A stretch of 64,000 bases of DNA from Photorhabdus cinerea (GCF_011189575.1 NZ_PUJW01000003.1:124001-188000), one strand, 5' to 3'; counted from the first letter of the stretch, positions 37,550 through 46,966 are shown. Numbers and translations: made by a program. The notes: generated from the letters alone by a model not told the origin.

Positions 37550-38926
37550 ATGTTTACTCCAGAATTACTTTCTCCTGCCGGCTCATTGAAAAATATGCGT
37601 TATGCCTTTGCCTATGGCGCAGACGCCGTATATGCAGGCCAACCACGTTATAGCCTGCGTGTTCGTAATAATGAATTTAATCACGAAAATCTGGCACTGG
37701 GCATTAAGGAAGCTCATGAACTTGGCAAACGCTTTTACGTTGTGGTCAATATTGCTCCGCACAATGCCAAACTGAAAACCTTTATCCGTGATCTGAAACC
37801 CGTTGTTGAAATGGGACCTGATGCTTTGATTATGTCTGATCCCGGGCTCATTATGATGGTTCGTGAAGCTTTCCCAGAAATAGAAATTCACCTTTCCGTT
37901 CAAGCTAATGCAGTCAATTGGGCAACAGTAAAATTCTGGCAACAAATGGGACTAACCAGAGTCATTCTTTCCCGTGAACTTTCGCTGGATGAAATTAACG
38001 AGATTCGCCAACATGTTCCTGATATGGAGCTGGAAGTTTTCGTACATGGTGCACTGTGTATGGCCTATTCCGGTCGCTGCCTGCTATCCGGTTATATTAA
38101 TAAGCGTGATCCAAATCAGGGAACATGTACTAATGCATGCCGCTGGGAATACAACGTTCAGGAAGGCAAAGAAGACGATATCGGTAATATTGTGCATATA
38201 CATGAGCCTATACCGGCAAAAAATATCGAGCCAACATTGGGAAAAGGTGCACCAACAGATAAAGTATTTACGTTCGAAGAGATGAAGCGTCCAGGGGAAT
38301 ATATGTCTGCTTTTGAGGATGAACATGGTACTTACATCATGAACTCTAAGGACTTACGCGCAATTGAACACGTTGAACGATTAACTAAAATGGGAGTTCA
38401 CTCGCTAAAAATCGAAGGACGCACAAAATCTTTCTATTACTGCGCCCGTACAGCACAAGTTTACCGCAGGGCTATTGATGATGCTGTTGCAGGAAAACCT
38501 TTTAATCCAACCTTGCTAACCACCCTGGAAGGGCTTGCTCACCGTGGATATACCGAAGGATTTCTGCGCCGTCATACTCATGATGCCTATCAAACTTATG
38601 AATATGGCTATTCGATATCCGATACACAGCAATTTGTTGGTGAGTTTACCGGTGAACGAGTCAACGGATTAGCTGAGGTTGCAGTCAAAAATAAATTTAT
38701 GGTCGGAGATAGCCTCGAATTAATGACGCTATCAGGCAATATCCAGTTCACACTGGAAGCAATGCAGGATAAAAAAGGTCAGTCAATGGAAGTTGCCCCT
38801 GGTGATGGGTATATTGTCTATTTACCAATTCCTAAACAAATTGATATTAATTACGCCTTATTAATCCGTAATCTAAATGGTATTAATTCTCAATCTCCTC
38901 ACATGAGCCGAGATTCAGACAAATAA
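37550..38926 (+). CDS. trhP: tRNA hydroxylation protein TrhP (U32 peptidase-like)
   Basis: U32 family protein (YegQ) required for prephenate-dependent 5-hydroxyuridine formation at tRNA U34. 458 residues with an N-terminal TIM-barrel-like LSPAGSLKNMRYAFAYGADAVYAG and a cysteine cluster (Cys170, Cys177, Cys193, Cys197) likely binding an iron-sulfur cluster. The C-terminal beta domain covers about 370-440. Followed by cyaR, as in E. coli. Confidence 0.93.
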   Translation: MFTPELLSPAGSLKNMRYAFAYGADAVYAGQPRYSLRVRNNEFNHENLALGIKEAHELGKRFYVVVNIAPHNAKLKTFIRDLKPVVEMGPDALIMSDPGLIMMVREAFPEIEIHLSVQANAVNWATVKFWQQMGLTRVILSRELSLDEINEIRQHVPDMELEVFVHGALCMAYSGRCLLSGYINKRDPNQGTCTNACRWEYNVQEGKEDDIGNIVHIHEPIPAKNIEPTLGKGAPTDKVFTFEEMKRPGEYMSAFEDEHGTYIMNSKDLRAIEHVERLTKMGVHSLKIEGRTKSFYYCARTAQVYRRAIDDAVAGKPFNPTLLTTLEGLAHRGYTEGFLRRHTHDAYQTYEYGYSISDTQQFVGEFTGERVNGLAEVAVKNKFMVGDSLELMTLSGNIQFTLEAMQDKKGQSMEVAPGDGYIVYLPIPKQIDINYALLIRNLNGINSQSPHMSRDSDK

Positions 38927-38965
38927 TCATCAATATACCCTCCTTATGATGGTATATTTCTTTTT

Positions 38966-38981
38966 TTAGAAACAGATCACA
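38966..38981 (+). promoter_or_regulatory. CRP site and promoter of cyaR
   Basis: TTAGA-N6-TCACA (one strong and one weak half-site) is centred at about 38973.5. TAGTAT at 39003-39008 fits a -10 box, giving a start near 39015 and a CRP position of about -41.5, the class II arrangement expected for cyaR. Confidence 0.65.
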
Positions 38982-39012
38982 TCAATACTATTTTATTTAC
39001 CGTAGTATTGTT

Positions 39013-39106
39013 GACGAAAAATAAAAAACTAAAAAAGTATTACAGTAAGACTAGGAACCACCTCCTTGGCCGGCTCAATCTCCCTTGAGCTGGCCTTTTC
39101 TTTTTT
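39013..39106 (+). ncRNA. cyaR: Small regulatory RNA CyaR
   Basis: Hfq-dependent sRNA activated by cAMP-CRP that represses ompX, luxS, nadE and others in E. coli. The conserved core AGGAACCACCTCCTT is at 39053-39067. A terminator follows: stem 39068-39078 with 39085-39095, loop TCTCCC, then a T-rich run. The loop and the anti-Shine-Dalgarno core match E. coli CyaR base for base, while the stem has compensatory changes. Genomic position right after trhP also matches. The 5' end is estimated from the -10 box. Confidence 0.9.
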
Positions 39107-40360
39107 CCCCGGAATAATAAAATCAACAAGTTGCAGAATTCATTTACATGATTAATTAAATAGATTAGTTTAACTATTAAATTAATAAATCTTTGTATTA
39201 ATATGTTCCTTATACCTTATACATTAATAAGAAAATATTTATAGTTACTGAAATATAACACTATCTAAAGAAATGTAATTAAAATTTTTCACTATTCAAT
39301 AATGCAGAAAATCCATCATATTTAGGATAAATATTATGCAATTTGATAAAATTGATCGAGTGAAAATTATGAAATAGGATAATTACAGTTTACTTATTGT
39401 TAAAACTATTAGTTCAACATTTACCTGACTATTCTGGTTATCAACTCTCATGTCAGGGTTCTGATTTACAGACAACGAGAATCCATGAATTAGCTAGCTG
39501 ACTATCATTACCCTATCCCGATTAGTTTGACACAGAATTTTTACTGTCTTATATATCTACAACTCGAACAGGGAAAAATGGTTATAATCAATTAATAAAA
39601 CACCAATGAGCAGTAAGTACTATCCCGCACTCCAAGAGGATAAAATTAATATTTACCTTAACCCTACAATAAAAAATTGACTATAAAATCAAAGGTCAAC
39701 AAAAACACACTCCCACACCGGCTTCAAAATGAGAAATATCACCTGATAAGAACATTCAGGAAAAGTTAGCCAAATGAGTAATGACAGCAAGTATTCAACC
39801 TTACTATTAGAATCAATAGCCTCTATCAGCAGGACATGATTTTATGGAATGCTGTTCGCAAAATAACCTGTGACAAGGAAATTATTTTAGGCGAATAAAA
39901 TAAAACTCAATATCAACATTTGCAATAAAAAAACGGTGAGAAATTTTCTATCTGTGACAAAATCAAACTACACTTATGCATTTATCAATCAATTAATTTA
40001 TTGAAAAATATAGAATACAGTTAAAAATTTAGAACAATAATTATTTGCCATTATGGCTATTTTTAAAAAAGAACAAATAACCATATAAACTGTCCCATAC
40101 AGAATCATATAGCATTAAAAACATTGAGATTCCAGATGATTATTTATCATATATAATGATGCCAAATAACAAATAAGTTACCAAAATAAAAATTTGATTT
40201 GATTTATATAAGAAAGAAATATCAGCTATATTTATATCAATATTAAAAAAATAACGACTAACCCTACAGAATTCATTAAAATAAAATCAAGATATATTGC
40301 ATTTCATCATAAAGCGCATATAATCAATAGAACTTATTACAATATCAATTGGACTATAAA
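39107..40360. other. AT-rich gene-free region, possibly a decayed gene
   Basis: About 1.25 kb without an intact gene. From about 39402 to 39900 one plus-strand frame reads as protein-like stretches (LLKLLVQHLPDYSGYQ; FDTEFLLSYISTTRTGKNG) broken by many stop codons, which could be an old pseudogene. No family is recognised. The rest is very AT-rich. Confidence 0.35.
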
Positions 40361-41188
40361 ATGGCTAGTTCATCTATAAAAAAAGAAGATAGTATAAAGG
40401 TGGCTCTTATTGATTGGTTAATAGAACGAGACGAATTAAATGATGATGCAGTATTAATCAATGAACTCCCTATTGCAAACTTCAGCAGACGCGTTGATCT
40501 CGCAGTGGCAAATGGTAAACTCCATGCATATGAAATTAAAAGCGACTCTGACAGTCTAGCCAGACTCGAAGGACAAATATCCACATACAGACTCTATTTT
40601 GATAAAGTTACATTAGTTTGTGCGCCAAAATTTACTGAAAAAGCCTTATCGATTCTACCCAATGATATTGAAATATTAGAAATCAGGAAAAACAATAGTG
40701 GAATAATTAACACTTTTATAAAAAAGAGACGTGGACGTACATGCAAAATTTCCGAAGATAGGCTTATTTTTTCTTTTGTCAACAAAAAAGAAATAGTTAA
40801 ATTTATAAGAAAAAATGGTTATACATGCCATCCCTCTGAGATGAGAGAGAATTTATATAATTTAACAAAAAACATCTCAACTGAGAAGAAAAGGGATTTT
40901 ACAATAAATTATTTAAAAATAAAATATAAACTTTCTTTTAAAAACTTCATAAACAATAAAAATTCCAATTCAACTTCTTCTGAAAATATTTCATTATTGA
41001 GTAATAATAAGATCAAAAGGAATCTTAATAAATCTAAAAAAGATGAAGAACTTAAACATATTGATATTTCAGCTTATCAAAAACCTATAAATACCTATGC
41101 TATAAATATAGCAAAAAACTTATCATTTATAGGTATTAAATCTCATGTTCCTGTTTATATTATTCCACGAAAGAAAATTGCCTCTTAA
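40361..41188 (+). CDS. sce7726-like protein with PD-(D/E)XK nuclease motif
   Basis: 275 residues. The N-terminal domain carries a PD-(D/E)XK-type pattern: Glu35 (INELP), Asp46 (RRVDLAV), Glu58-x-Lys60 (AYEIKSD) and Gln72 (LEGQIS). The layout is that of the sce7726 family, a predicted nuclease-like group of unknown role. Residues about 180-235 are Asn/Lys/Ser-rich, probably a flexible linker. ATG 40361 is preferred over a TTG at 40349. Strongly AT-rich, unlike the flanking core genes. Convergent with the Beta-family gene. Family name is from memory; nuclease activity is inferred. Confidence 0.72.
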   Translation: MASSSIKKEDSIKVALIDWLIERDELNDDAVLINELPIANFSRRVDLAVANGKLHAYEIKSDSDSLARLEGQISTYRLYFDKVTLVCAPKFTEKALSILPNDIEILEIRKNNSGIINTFIKKRRGRTCKISEDRLIFSFVNKKEIVKFIRKNGYTCHPSEMRENLYNLTKNISTEKKRDFTINYLKIKYKLSFKNFINNKNSNSTSSENISLLSNNKIKRNLNKSKKDEELKHIDISAYQKPINTYAINIAKNLSFIGIKSHVPVYIIPRKKIAS

Positions 41189-41219
41189 AGAGGCAATTCT
41201 AAAAAATAATGGCAATATA

Positions 41220-42439
41220 TTACCATTCAACAGAATTACATTCATCTGTATCATCATCATTGATATGAGACAATACACCATCTTCTATAAACCTAATCAT
41301 TCTTTCTATATGTAAATTTACTCGTACCGAAATCCATTTAGATGGCGACTTAAAGCGATTCACATTACCTTCTCTAACAGATCTAATGATTTCTGTCCCC
41401 CAAACCTCCAATGAATCATCCCATCCCTCATCTGTAATGATGTCTTTTGCTGCTAATTGATATATACCCGTTATCTTTCAAGTTGCCTCTTTGTTGGCGG
41501 CACTCACTCACCCCGGTCACAGAGTTATCTATGCTCCCGGGGATTCGCTCTCTTGCCGTCGCGATCCATCTTGAAATCCATTGGGTATAGCTCATCTCTC
41601 TGATTACTACCAGCTCGACGCTCAAAACGCCAAACTCCTGGTGTAGGATAATCTATTCGTGCAACGAACCTCACGTAACTTCCTGGATAAAATTCTCCAT
41701 GAATACTTGCTGAATCACCATATAAAGCAACTTTTTCACCACCTATTGCAAGATAATTCTGCCACTCCAACATACTAATAGCCCCACTTTCTTTACCATA
41801 TTCAGCAAACGTACGTGGAAAACTGGTACCAGAGCTAACGACCTCTATTCCAGAATCAACATCTCTAAGCATATTGATTCCTCTAATAGTTGCATCTAAA
41901 CATATATCTTGACGAGAGCTATCTATTTGCCCTACATCCAATATAAATAATACATTACTTATATCATCAACTACTGATGCTGCCGTTGTCGCAGCCAGTA
42001 AATCATGCGACTTTAGCGGGTTAATTTTAACTACAAACCTACCAAAAGAAGATTCCAATTTTTCAAGCTGCTTGACATAATCCCGTTGACCCAAATCCTT
42101 ATATAAAATCGCTGCTGGAATAATTTTATTATATTTTTCCTTCTGGTTTTTTAAAAAATTGATCCAATTACTAAAATGTTTATCAGATAAATGCAATGAA
42201 TCTGAATCGATACACTTCAAAACTGGATCATTTGAGATTTCTATAATTGATTCGTTATTAAAAGAATCAAACCATTTATCAATAGCTGAATCAGCATCCT
42301 GTCCACCTTTAAGCTTTGTCAGAGACACAACTGGTAAAAACTTACTTTTTGTTGACTCACCGATATTACTAACACCTTCTAACTCAGACTGTCTGGTTCT
42401 TATAGATGGAAAATACCTATAGTCCGAAAATTTTTTCAT
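41220..42439 (-). pseudogene. Beta-family protein gene split by an ERIC element
   Basis: The intact part (from MKKFSDYRYFPSIRTRQSELEG at 42439) resembles the Beta protein family (T4-type beta protein, pfam Beta_protein; also the sce7725-like group). After ...GSNQRDEL the frame enters an ERIC repeat and stops at 41525. The true C-terminus (YQLAAKDIITDEGWDD to CNSVEW) resumes at about 41463 in a different frame. Removing the 123-bp ERIC and one TA copy (125 bases) joins ...RDEL-YQLAAK... in one frame of 364 codons. Function unknown. Convergent with the sce7726-like gene, 31 bases apart. Confidence 0.82.
41465..41587 (+). repeat. ERIC element inserted in a coding sequence
   Basis: Enterobacterial repetitive intergenic consensus, about 123 bp. 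It begins TACCCG and ends TTGGGTA, with the internal CTCACCCCGGTCAC and CCCGGGGATTCGCTC landmarks of ERIC. TA direct repeats flank it (41463-41464 and 41588-41589), as expected for MITE-like TA target duplication. Unusually it lies inside a gene. Confidence 0.9.
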
Positions 42440-43270
42440 TCTAGACTCCTTTTGGATATCGAATATTGATATTAAAAATCACCAAATCACATTATCCTCA
42501 AGAAAATTGAGGCATTAACTTAATAGGATTAAGATAATAAATAATTATTAATCTGTGGAAAATAATTCCTTCCTTTTATAATTCATGAAATATTATATTA
42601 AATTTCAATCAATTAATAAGACATGAGAAAAACCAAATTATTGCACCTTTATCCCGTTTATCAGGTAGAAAACATCTTAAACACAGCCATGCTTAACAAA
42701 CTAATAATAACTTCTATCGCATTAAATACCCTAAACCTCTCAATCTCATAGAATATACATTGTTGTCATCTCGAGAAAAAATCAATAAAAGAAAATTAAC
42801 TTAAAGGAAAAAATTTCTGATCTTTTATCGCATTATTTTTTCAACTTTACTATGTTTTTATACCTATAAATTATTTCTTGCGATAAGAATCACAAACATA
42901 GCAATTCTTACCCAATACAAAAATAATCGCATAGTTGAATTAATAACGATAAATTTAAAAACCCATTAATAGATAAATTAATATCATATAAAAACCAAAT
43001 TAATTAATAGAAAAAATCATAATTAATATAAATTTTTAAAAGAAAATACTCCAACACATAAATACTTTAGACCTTTAACCACTAAATATCACTTGAAAAC
43101 ATGGTAATACCTCTCTCATCTCTTATATTAAATCACTACTTTTCAGGTAATAAATTTCACGCTTAACCCCCACCTGAAGCGATCCACTCCCCCTTCCCCT
43201 TGAATACAACTTGTTATTTTCAAAAGGATAAATGACAATCAATAACATCTTTCAAGAGCTGGAGTAAATC
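42440..43270. other. AT-rich gene-free region upstream of fbaB
   Basis: About 830 bases, extremely AT-rich, with many short A/T palindromes and no open frame of note. It carries the promoters of the Beta-family gene and fbaB, but none can be assigned. Seen as the right end of the accessory island. Confidence 0.4.
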
Positions 43271-44320
43271 ATGACTGATATCACTAAGTTGTTAGGCAAA
43301 GATGCAGACAGTTTATTGCAACATCGTTGTAGTACCATTCCGAGTGAAAATCTTTATCTGCCAGGTTCCGATTTTGTTGACCGAGTAATGATCGACAATA
43401 ACCGGCCAAATACGGTTTTGCGTTCCATGCAGACACTGTTGAACCATGGTCGTCTCGCAGGCACTGGCTATTTATCTATTTTACCCGTGGATCAAGGCGT
43501 AGAACATTCTGCTGCCGCTTCTTTTGCAGCTAATCCACTCTATTTTGATCCGAAGAATATCGTTGAACTGGCTATTGAAGCAGGTTGTAACTGTGTGGCC
43601 TCTACTTATGGCGTGTTATCCTCAGTTTCCCGCCGTTATGCCCATAAGATCCCGTTTTTGGTTAAACTGAACCATAATGAAACATTGAGTTATCCTGCTC
43701 AATATGATCAGACTTTATATGCCAGTGTTGAACAGGCGTTTGAGATGGGTGCCGTAGCTGTTGGTGCAACGATTTACTTTGGCTCTGTCGAATCACGACG
43801 TCAAATTGAGGAAATTTCAGCAGCTTTTGAACGGGCACATGAACTAGGAATGGTAACCGTCCTGTGGGCCTACCTGCGTAATTCTGCTTTCAAAAAAGAG
43901 GGGGTAGATTATCACGCTAGTGCAGATTTAACAGGCCAAGCTAACCATCTGGCAGCGACTATCGGCGCCGATATCGTTAAACAGAAGATGGCTGAAAATA
44001 ACGGGGGCTATACTGCTATTGGGTTTGGTCATACAGATAAACGTGTTTATGCTAATTTGACTACCGATCATCCGATCGATCTAGTGCGTTATCAGATAGC
44101 TAACTGCTACATGGGTCGTGCTGGCCTTATTAATTCAGGTGGGGCATCTGGTGATAATGATCTGAGTGATTCAATTCGTACCGCAGTAATCAATAAACGC
44201 GCGGGCGGTATGGGATTAATTCTCGGTCGTAAGGCTTTCAAAAAGTCTATGAAAGATGGCATTGAACTAATTAATGCCGTCCAAGATGTTTATCTGGATA
44301 ATCAAGTCACAATAGCTTAA
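43271..44320 (+). CDS. fbaB: Class I fructose-bisphosphate aldolase
   Basis: DhnA-type class I aldolase interconverting fructose-1,6-bisphosphate and triose phosphates; in E. coli mainly gluconeogenic. It is 349 residues with the Schiff-base lysine Lys237 in ADIVKQKM and phosphate-binding glycines in NSGGASGDND and GGMGLILGRKAF. AGCTGGAG lies upstream. Single-gene unit. Confidence 0.95.
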   Translation: MTDITKLLGKDADSLLQHRCSTIPSENLYLPGSDFVDRVMIDNNRPNTVLRSMQTLLNHGRLAGTGYLSILPVDQGVEHSAAASFAANPLYFDPKNIVELAIEAGCNCVASTYGVLSSVSRRYAHKIPFLVKLNHNETLSYPAQYDQTLYASVEQAFEMGAVAVGATIYFGSVESRRQIEEISAAFERAHELGMVTVLWAYLRNSAFKKEGVDYHASADLTGQANHLAATIGADIVKQKMAENNGGYTAIGFGHTDKRVYANLTTDHPIDLVRYQIANCYMGRAGLINSGGASGDNDLSDSIRTAVINKRAGGMGLILGRKAFKKSMKDGIELINAVQDVYLDNQVTIA

Positions 44321-44420
44321 TACAGCTTGTCGTAGATAATGGTGATAATGAACAAGATGATCAAAGCGCTATAAATTCTGAGCCAGACGTCTTACTCGTT
44401 ATCACCTTCAATAGTTACTC

Positions 44421-45218
44421 TCACCACCACTGATGAAAATGATGTACCGGCCCAATTCCCTTTCCTACTTCAAGGGAATCTGCACGCTCTAACGCAGCCT
44501 GGAGATAAGATTTGGCTACAGGAAGCGTCGTCTGCCAATCTGAATAACGTGGGCGCAAAGCAGCTAATGCAGCGGAAAGAGTACACCCTGTACCATGAGT
44601 GTGACGTGTGTTGATTCTGGGAGCAGTGAAACGCCATTCTCCATTACTAGTAAATAACCAGTCAGGACTTTCACAGTCTATAAGGTGACCGCCTTTAAGT
44701 AGAACCGCTTCACATCCCAACGATAACAATTCACGCCCTTGCTTTTGCATCTCTGTTTCAGTTTTTGCAACTGAACATTTCAGCATAGTTGCGGCCTCTG
44801 GCAAGTTTGGCGTAATCAACGAAACCTTAGGTAATAATTGCTCAACAACTAAGGAAACTGCTTCCGGTACCAGAAGCGGATCTCCACTTTTCGCAACCAT
44901 TACCGTATCCAATACAATATAAGGGATTGAATAACGACTTATTGCATCTGCAACCACTGCAACATTAGCCGCATTAGATAACATGCCTATTTTGGCGCTA
45001 TCGATTCTGATATCTGACAGCACAGACTCCAGTTGTGCAGCAACGAAAGCGGGATCTATGTTATAGACAGACTGCACACCACAAGTATTTTGTGCAACAA
45101 GAGCTGTCATTACTGTTGTGCCATAGGCCCCAAGCGCGGAGAAAGTTTTCAGATCAGCCTGAATGCCAGCACCACAACTAGGATCAGTTCCAGCAATTGT
45201 CAGCGTATTGATTCTCAA
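44421..45218 (-). CDS. thiD: Hydroxymethylpyrimidine/phosphomethylpyrimidine kinase
   Basis: Phosphorylates HMP and HMP-P in thiamine biosynthesis and salvage. 265 residues from TTG 45218 (LRINTLTIAGTDPS), one shorter than E. coli ThiD; GGAAGGGG lies about nine bases upstream. A further TTG at 45236 would overlap the ribosome site. Ribokinase-fold signatures: GAGIQADLKTFSALGAYG, DTVMVAKSGDPLL, THGTGCTLSAALA. Downstream of a TPP riboswitch. thiM, its usual partner, is not here. Confidence 0.95.
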   Translation of the reverse strand: MRINTLTIAGTDPSCGAGIQADLKTFSALGAYGTTVMTALVAQNTCGVQSVYNIDPAFVAAQLESVLSDIRIDSAKIGMLSNAANVAVVADAISRYSIPYIVLDTVMVAKSGDPLLVPEAVSLVVEQLLPKVSLITPNLPEAATMLKCSVAKTETEMQKQGRELLSLGCEAVLLKGGHLIDCESPDWLFTSNGEWRFTAPRINTRHTHGTGCTLSAALAALRPRYSDWQTTLPVAKSYLQAALERADSLEVGKGIGPVHHFHQWW

Positions 45219-45276
45219 TATAATTACCCCTTCCAACCAGCAAAAGATAAAGCAGGTATCAGGAAGAAGACACCAT

Positions 45277-45350
45277 GACTTCCCTACACTGGCATTATCC
45301 AGATCAGGTATTACGGGTTCATCTCAGCTCAGTTAAAAGCGCCCCGAGTC
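45277..45350 (-). promoter_or_regulatory. TPP riboswitch (THI box)
   Basis: Read on the minus strand it starts GACTCGGGG, contains CTGAGATGAACCCG, then ACCTGATCTGGATAATGCC and AGGGAAGTC, the universally conserved TPP aptamer bases. The 5' GACT and 3' AGTC form P1. It lies 59 nt before thiD, in the region where thiamine pyrophosphate would control translation or transcription. Confidence 0.95.
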
Positions 45351-45386
45351 AAAACAAAAACACCCTATCAGATAACTAACAGGGTG
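45351..45386 (-). terminator. Terminator after cspE
   Basis: 6-8 bp arms (45361-45366 with 45381-45386, extendable by G-T and A-T pairs) are followed on the minus strand by TTTTTGTTTT. It sits between cspE and the thiD riboswitch, so the two are separate transcripts. Confidence 0.85.
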
Positions 45387-45471
45387 ATATCAGTATGTCA
45401 TTGTTGCCAATAAACAATAAATCAGACAACAAAATTTACTCTGTCAATCAAAAACGATCGACGAAAAGAAG

Positions 45472-45681
45472 TTATGCTGTGGTGACATTTGCCGCAGAAG
45501 GACCTTTCTGGCCATCCTGAATTTCAAACTCAACTTTTTGACCTTCCGCCAGGGTCTTAAAACCATCGCTCTGAATAGCGCTAAAATGTACAAACACATC
45601 TTTGCTACCATCAGCTGGAGTAATAAAACCAAAACCTTTAGATTCGTTGAACCACTTTACAGTACCAGTGATTTTTGCCAT
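45472..45681 (-). CDS. cspE: Cold-shock-like protein CspE
   Basis: 69-residue single cold-shock domain, an RNA chaperone and antiterminator. RNP1 KGFGFITP and RNP2 VFVHFSAI are intact. The frame is open to 45735, but ATG 45681 gives MAKITGTVKWFNESKG, the CspE/CspC start, with AAGGAA upstream. The neighbouring divergent pagP, also next to cspE in E. coli, favours CspE over CspC. Confidence 0.93.
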   Translation of the reverse strand: MAKITGTVKWFNESKGFGFITPADGSKDVFVHFSAIQSDGFKTLAEGQKVEFEIQDGQKGPSAANVTTA

Positions 45682-46238
45682 TTTAAGAATTTCCTTTGGA
45701 TCACTTAATTCTAATTCGCCATTTTGGCGCAACATAAAAACCAGAGCGAGTTGCTGTTATTAACAGAACCGTATAACAGAACCGTACCTCGTTTACCCGA
45801 ACGATTTATCACATATTCTTAATATGATGGCAAGCCATTTTTTATCAGCTATAGAGCTAACGCACATATTTAAAATTCTTAACAACAATTATTGTTTAAC
45901 ATAACTGCAAAAATTTGAAAATCCAAGGTTATCCTAATTAGATTACAGTTTATCCACTCAACAAAACCGCAGATAACATAAATAATTTTAATTTATTTTG
46001 CCGATCTTATTATTAGAATTTTTATATCTATGCTATGTCTATCTGCGCCAATCTCCCCCTTTTGAGTGAAAAAAAATCAACACATTTTCAATATCCATCG
46101 GCTAAAATATGAGTATCAAATATAGCCATTTAATACATATAACATCTTAATATTTATTTTTCGTTTAACTTTTATTAAGAATAGCAAGAGTAGAATTCCT
46201 GAATTTAGATGTTTGTCATATTTTATATAACTCGAAGG
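45682..46238. other. Divergent intergenic region cspE / pagP
   Basis: About 560 bases without a gene, AT-rich. Long leaders are usual for csp genes, so part is probably the cspE 5' UTR. No cold-box or PhoP box could be assigned with confidence. Confidence 0.4.
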
Positions 46239-46268
46239 AATCCCCCCAATTTATGTCGTCGGGGGATT
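46239..46268 (+). promoter_or_regulatory. Leader hairpin abutting the pagP ribosome site
   Basis: 8-bp perfect GC-rich arms (46239-46246 and 46261-46268) with a 14-nt loop end immediately before the GGAG (46269-46272) of pagP. Such a stem could limit ribosome access or act as a temperature- or protein-controlled switch. Confidence 0.5.
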
Positions 46269-46281
46269 GGAGCAATAAATA

Positions 46282-46905
46282 ATGAAGTTTGATTTGACCA
46301 CAGCTTATACCCTATCAGTAACCCTTTTAGTCTCATCCGGGGCAGTGCTTGCAACCACAGCAGATACCGCCAGTAAATCATCAACGACGACGACAGCCAA
46401 CACATCAACTGGTTATAGCAATCACTCAGATAGCTTGTGGGAAACATTCAACAATAATGTTGCCCTCACCTGGGATGCGCCCAACAATGAATTTTATCTT
46501 CCAGCAATTACCTGGCATAACAGATATACCTACGATAAAGAGAAGACCGATAAATATAATGAACGTCCCTGGGGTTTCGGTTATGGTAAATACCGCTATG
46601 ACAGAGACAATGATTGGCATTCCCTCTACGCAATGGCTTTTATGGATTCTCATAACCGCCTGGAGCCCATTATTGGCTATGGATTTCAGAAAATGTGGAT
46701 ACCGGGTGATTTAGATGGCTTCCGGCTGGGTGTTGGTTTTACTCTGAGTGTTACAGCTCGTCACGATTATTACTATGTCCCTATTCCACTCCCATTACCA
46801 CTGTTCTCTGTAGAATATGATCGACTATCATTTCAAGGAACATACATTCCGGGCACATATAATAACGGCAACGTATTCTTCGCTTGGTTACGCTGGCAAT
46901 GGTAA
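46282..46905 (+). CDS. pagP: Lipid A palmitoyltransferase PagP
   Basis: Outer-membrane beta-barrel enzyme moving palmitate from phospholipid to lipid A, giving resistance to cationic antimicrobial peptides; PhoP-activated in relatives. 207 residues with a signal peptide to about 24 and a Ser/Thr-rich linker (30-45) longer than in E. coli. Catalytic set: His79, Asp122, Ser123 (TWHNRY, AMAFMDSHN). The C-terminal barrel strand ends in aromatic WLRWQW. Confidence 0.95.
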   Translation: MKFDLTTAYTLSVTLLVSSGAVLATTADTASKSSTTTTANTSTGYSNHSDSLWETFNNNVALTWDAPNNEFYLPAITWHNRYTYDKEKTDKYNERPWGFGYGKYRYDRDNDWHSLYAMAFMDSHNRLEPIIGYGFQKMWIPGDLDGFRLGVGFTLSVTARHDYYYVPIPLPLPLFSVEYDRLSFQGTYIPGTYNNGNVFFAWLRWQW

Positions 46906-46910
46906 CGTCA

Positions 46911-46942
46911 AAACACCAGACTATTATATCAGTCTGGTGTTT
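46911..46942. terminator. Hairpin between convergent pagP and aroP
   Basis: Perfect 12-bp arms (46911-46922 and 46931-46942) with an 8-nt loop start six bases after the pagP stop. T-rich ends on both strands fit a bidirectional terminator. Confidence 0.8.
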
Positions 46943-46966
46943 GATAGTGACAATCCGGGTATTACA

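Noticed and set aside
46223..46447. Minus-strand frame overlapping the pagP start
   Set aside because: No ribosome site and antisense to the pagP signal peptide and linker.
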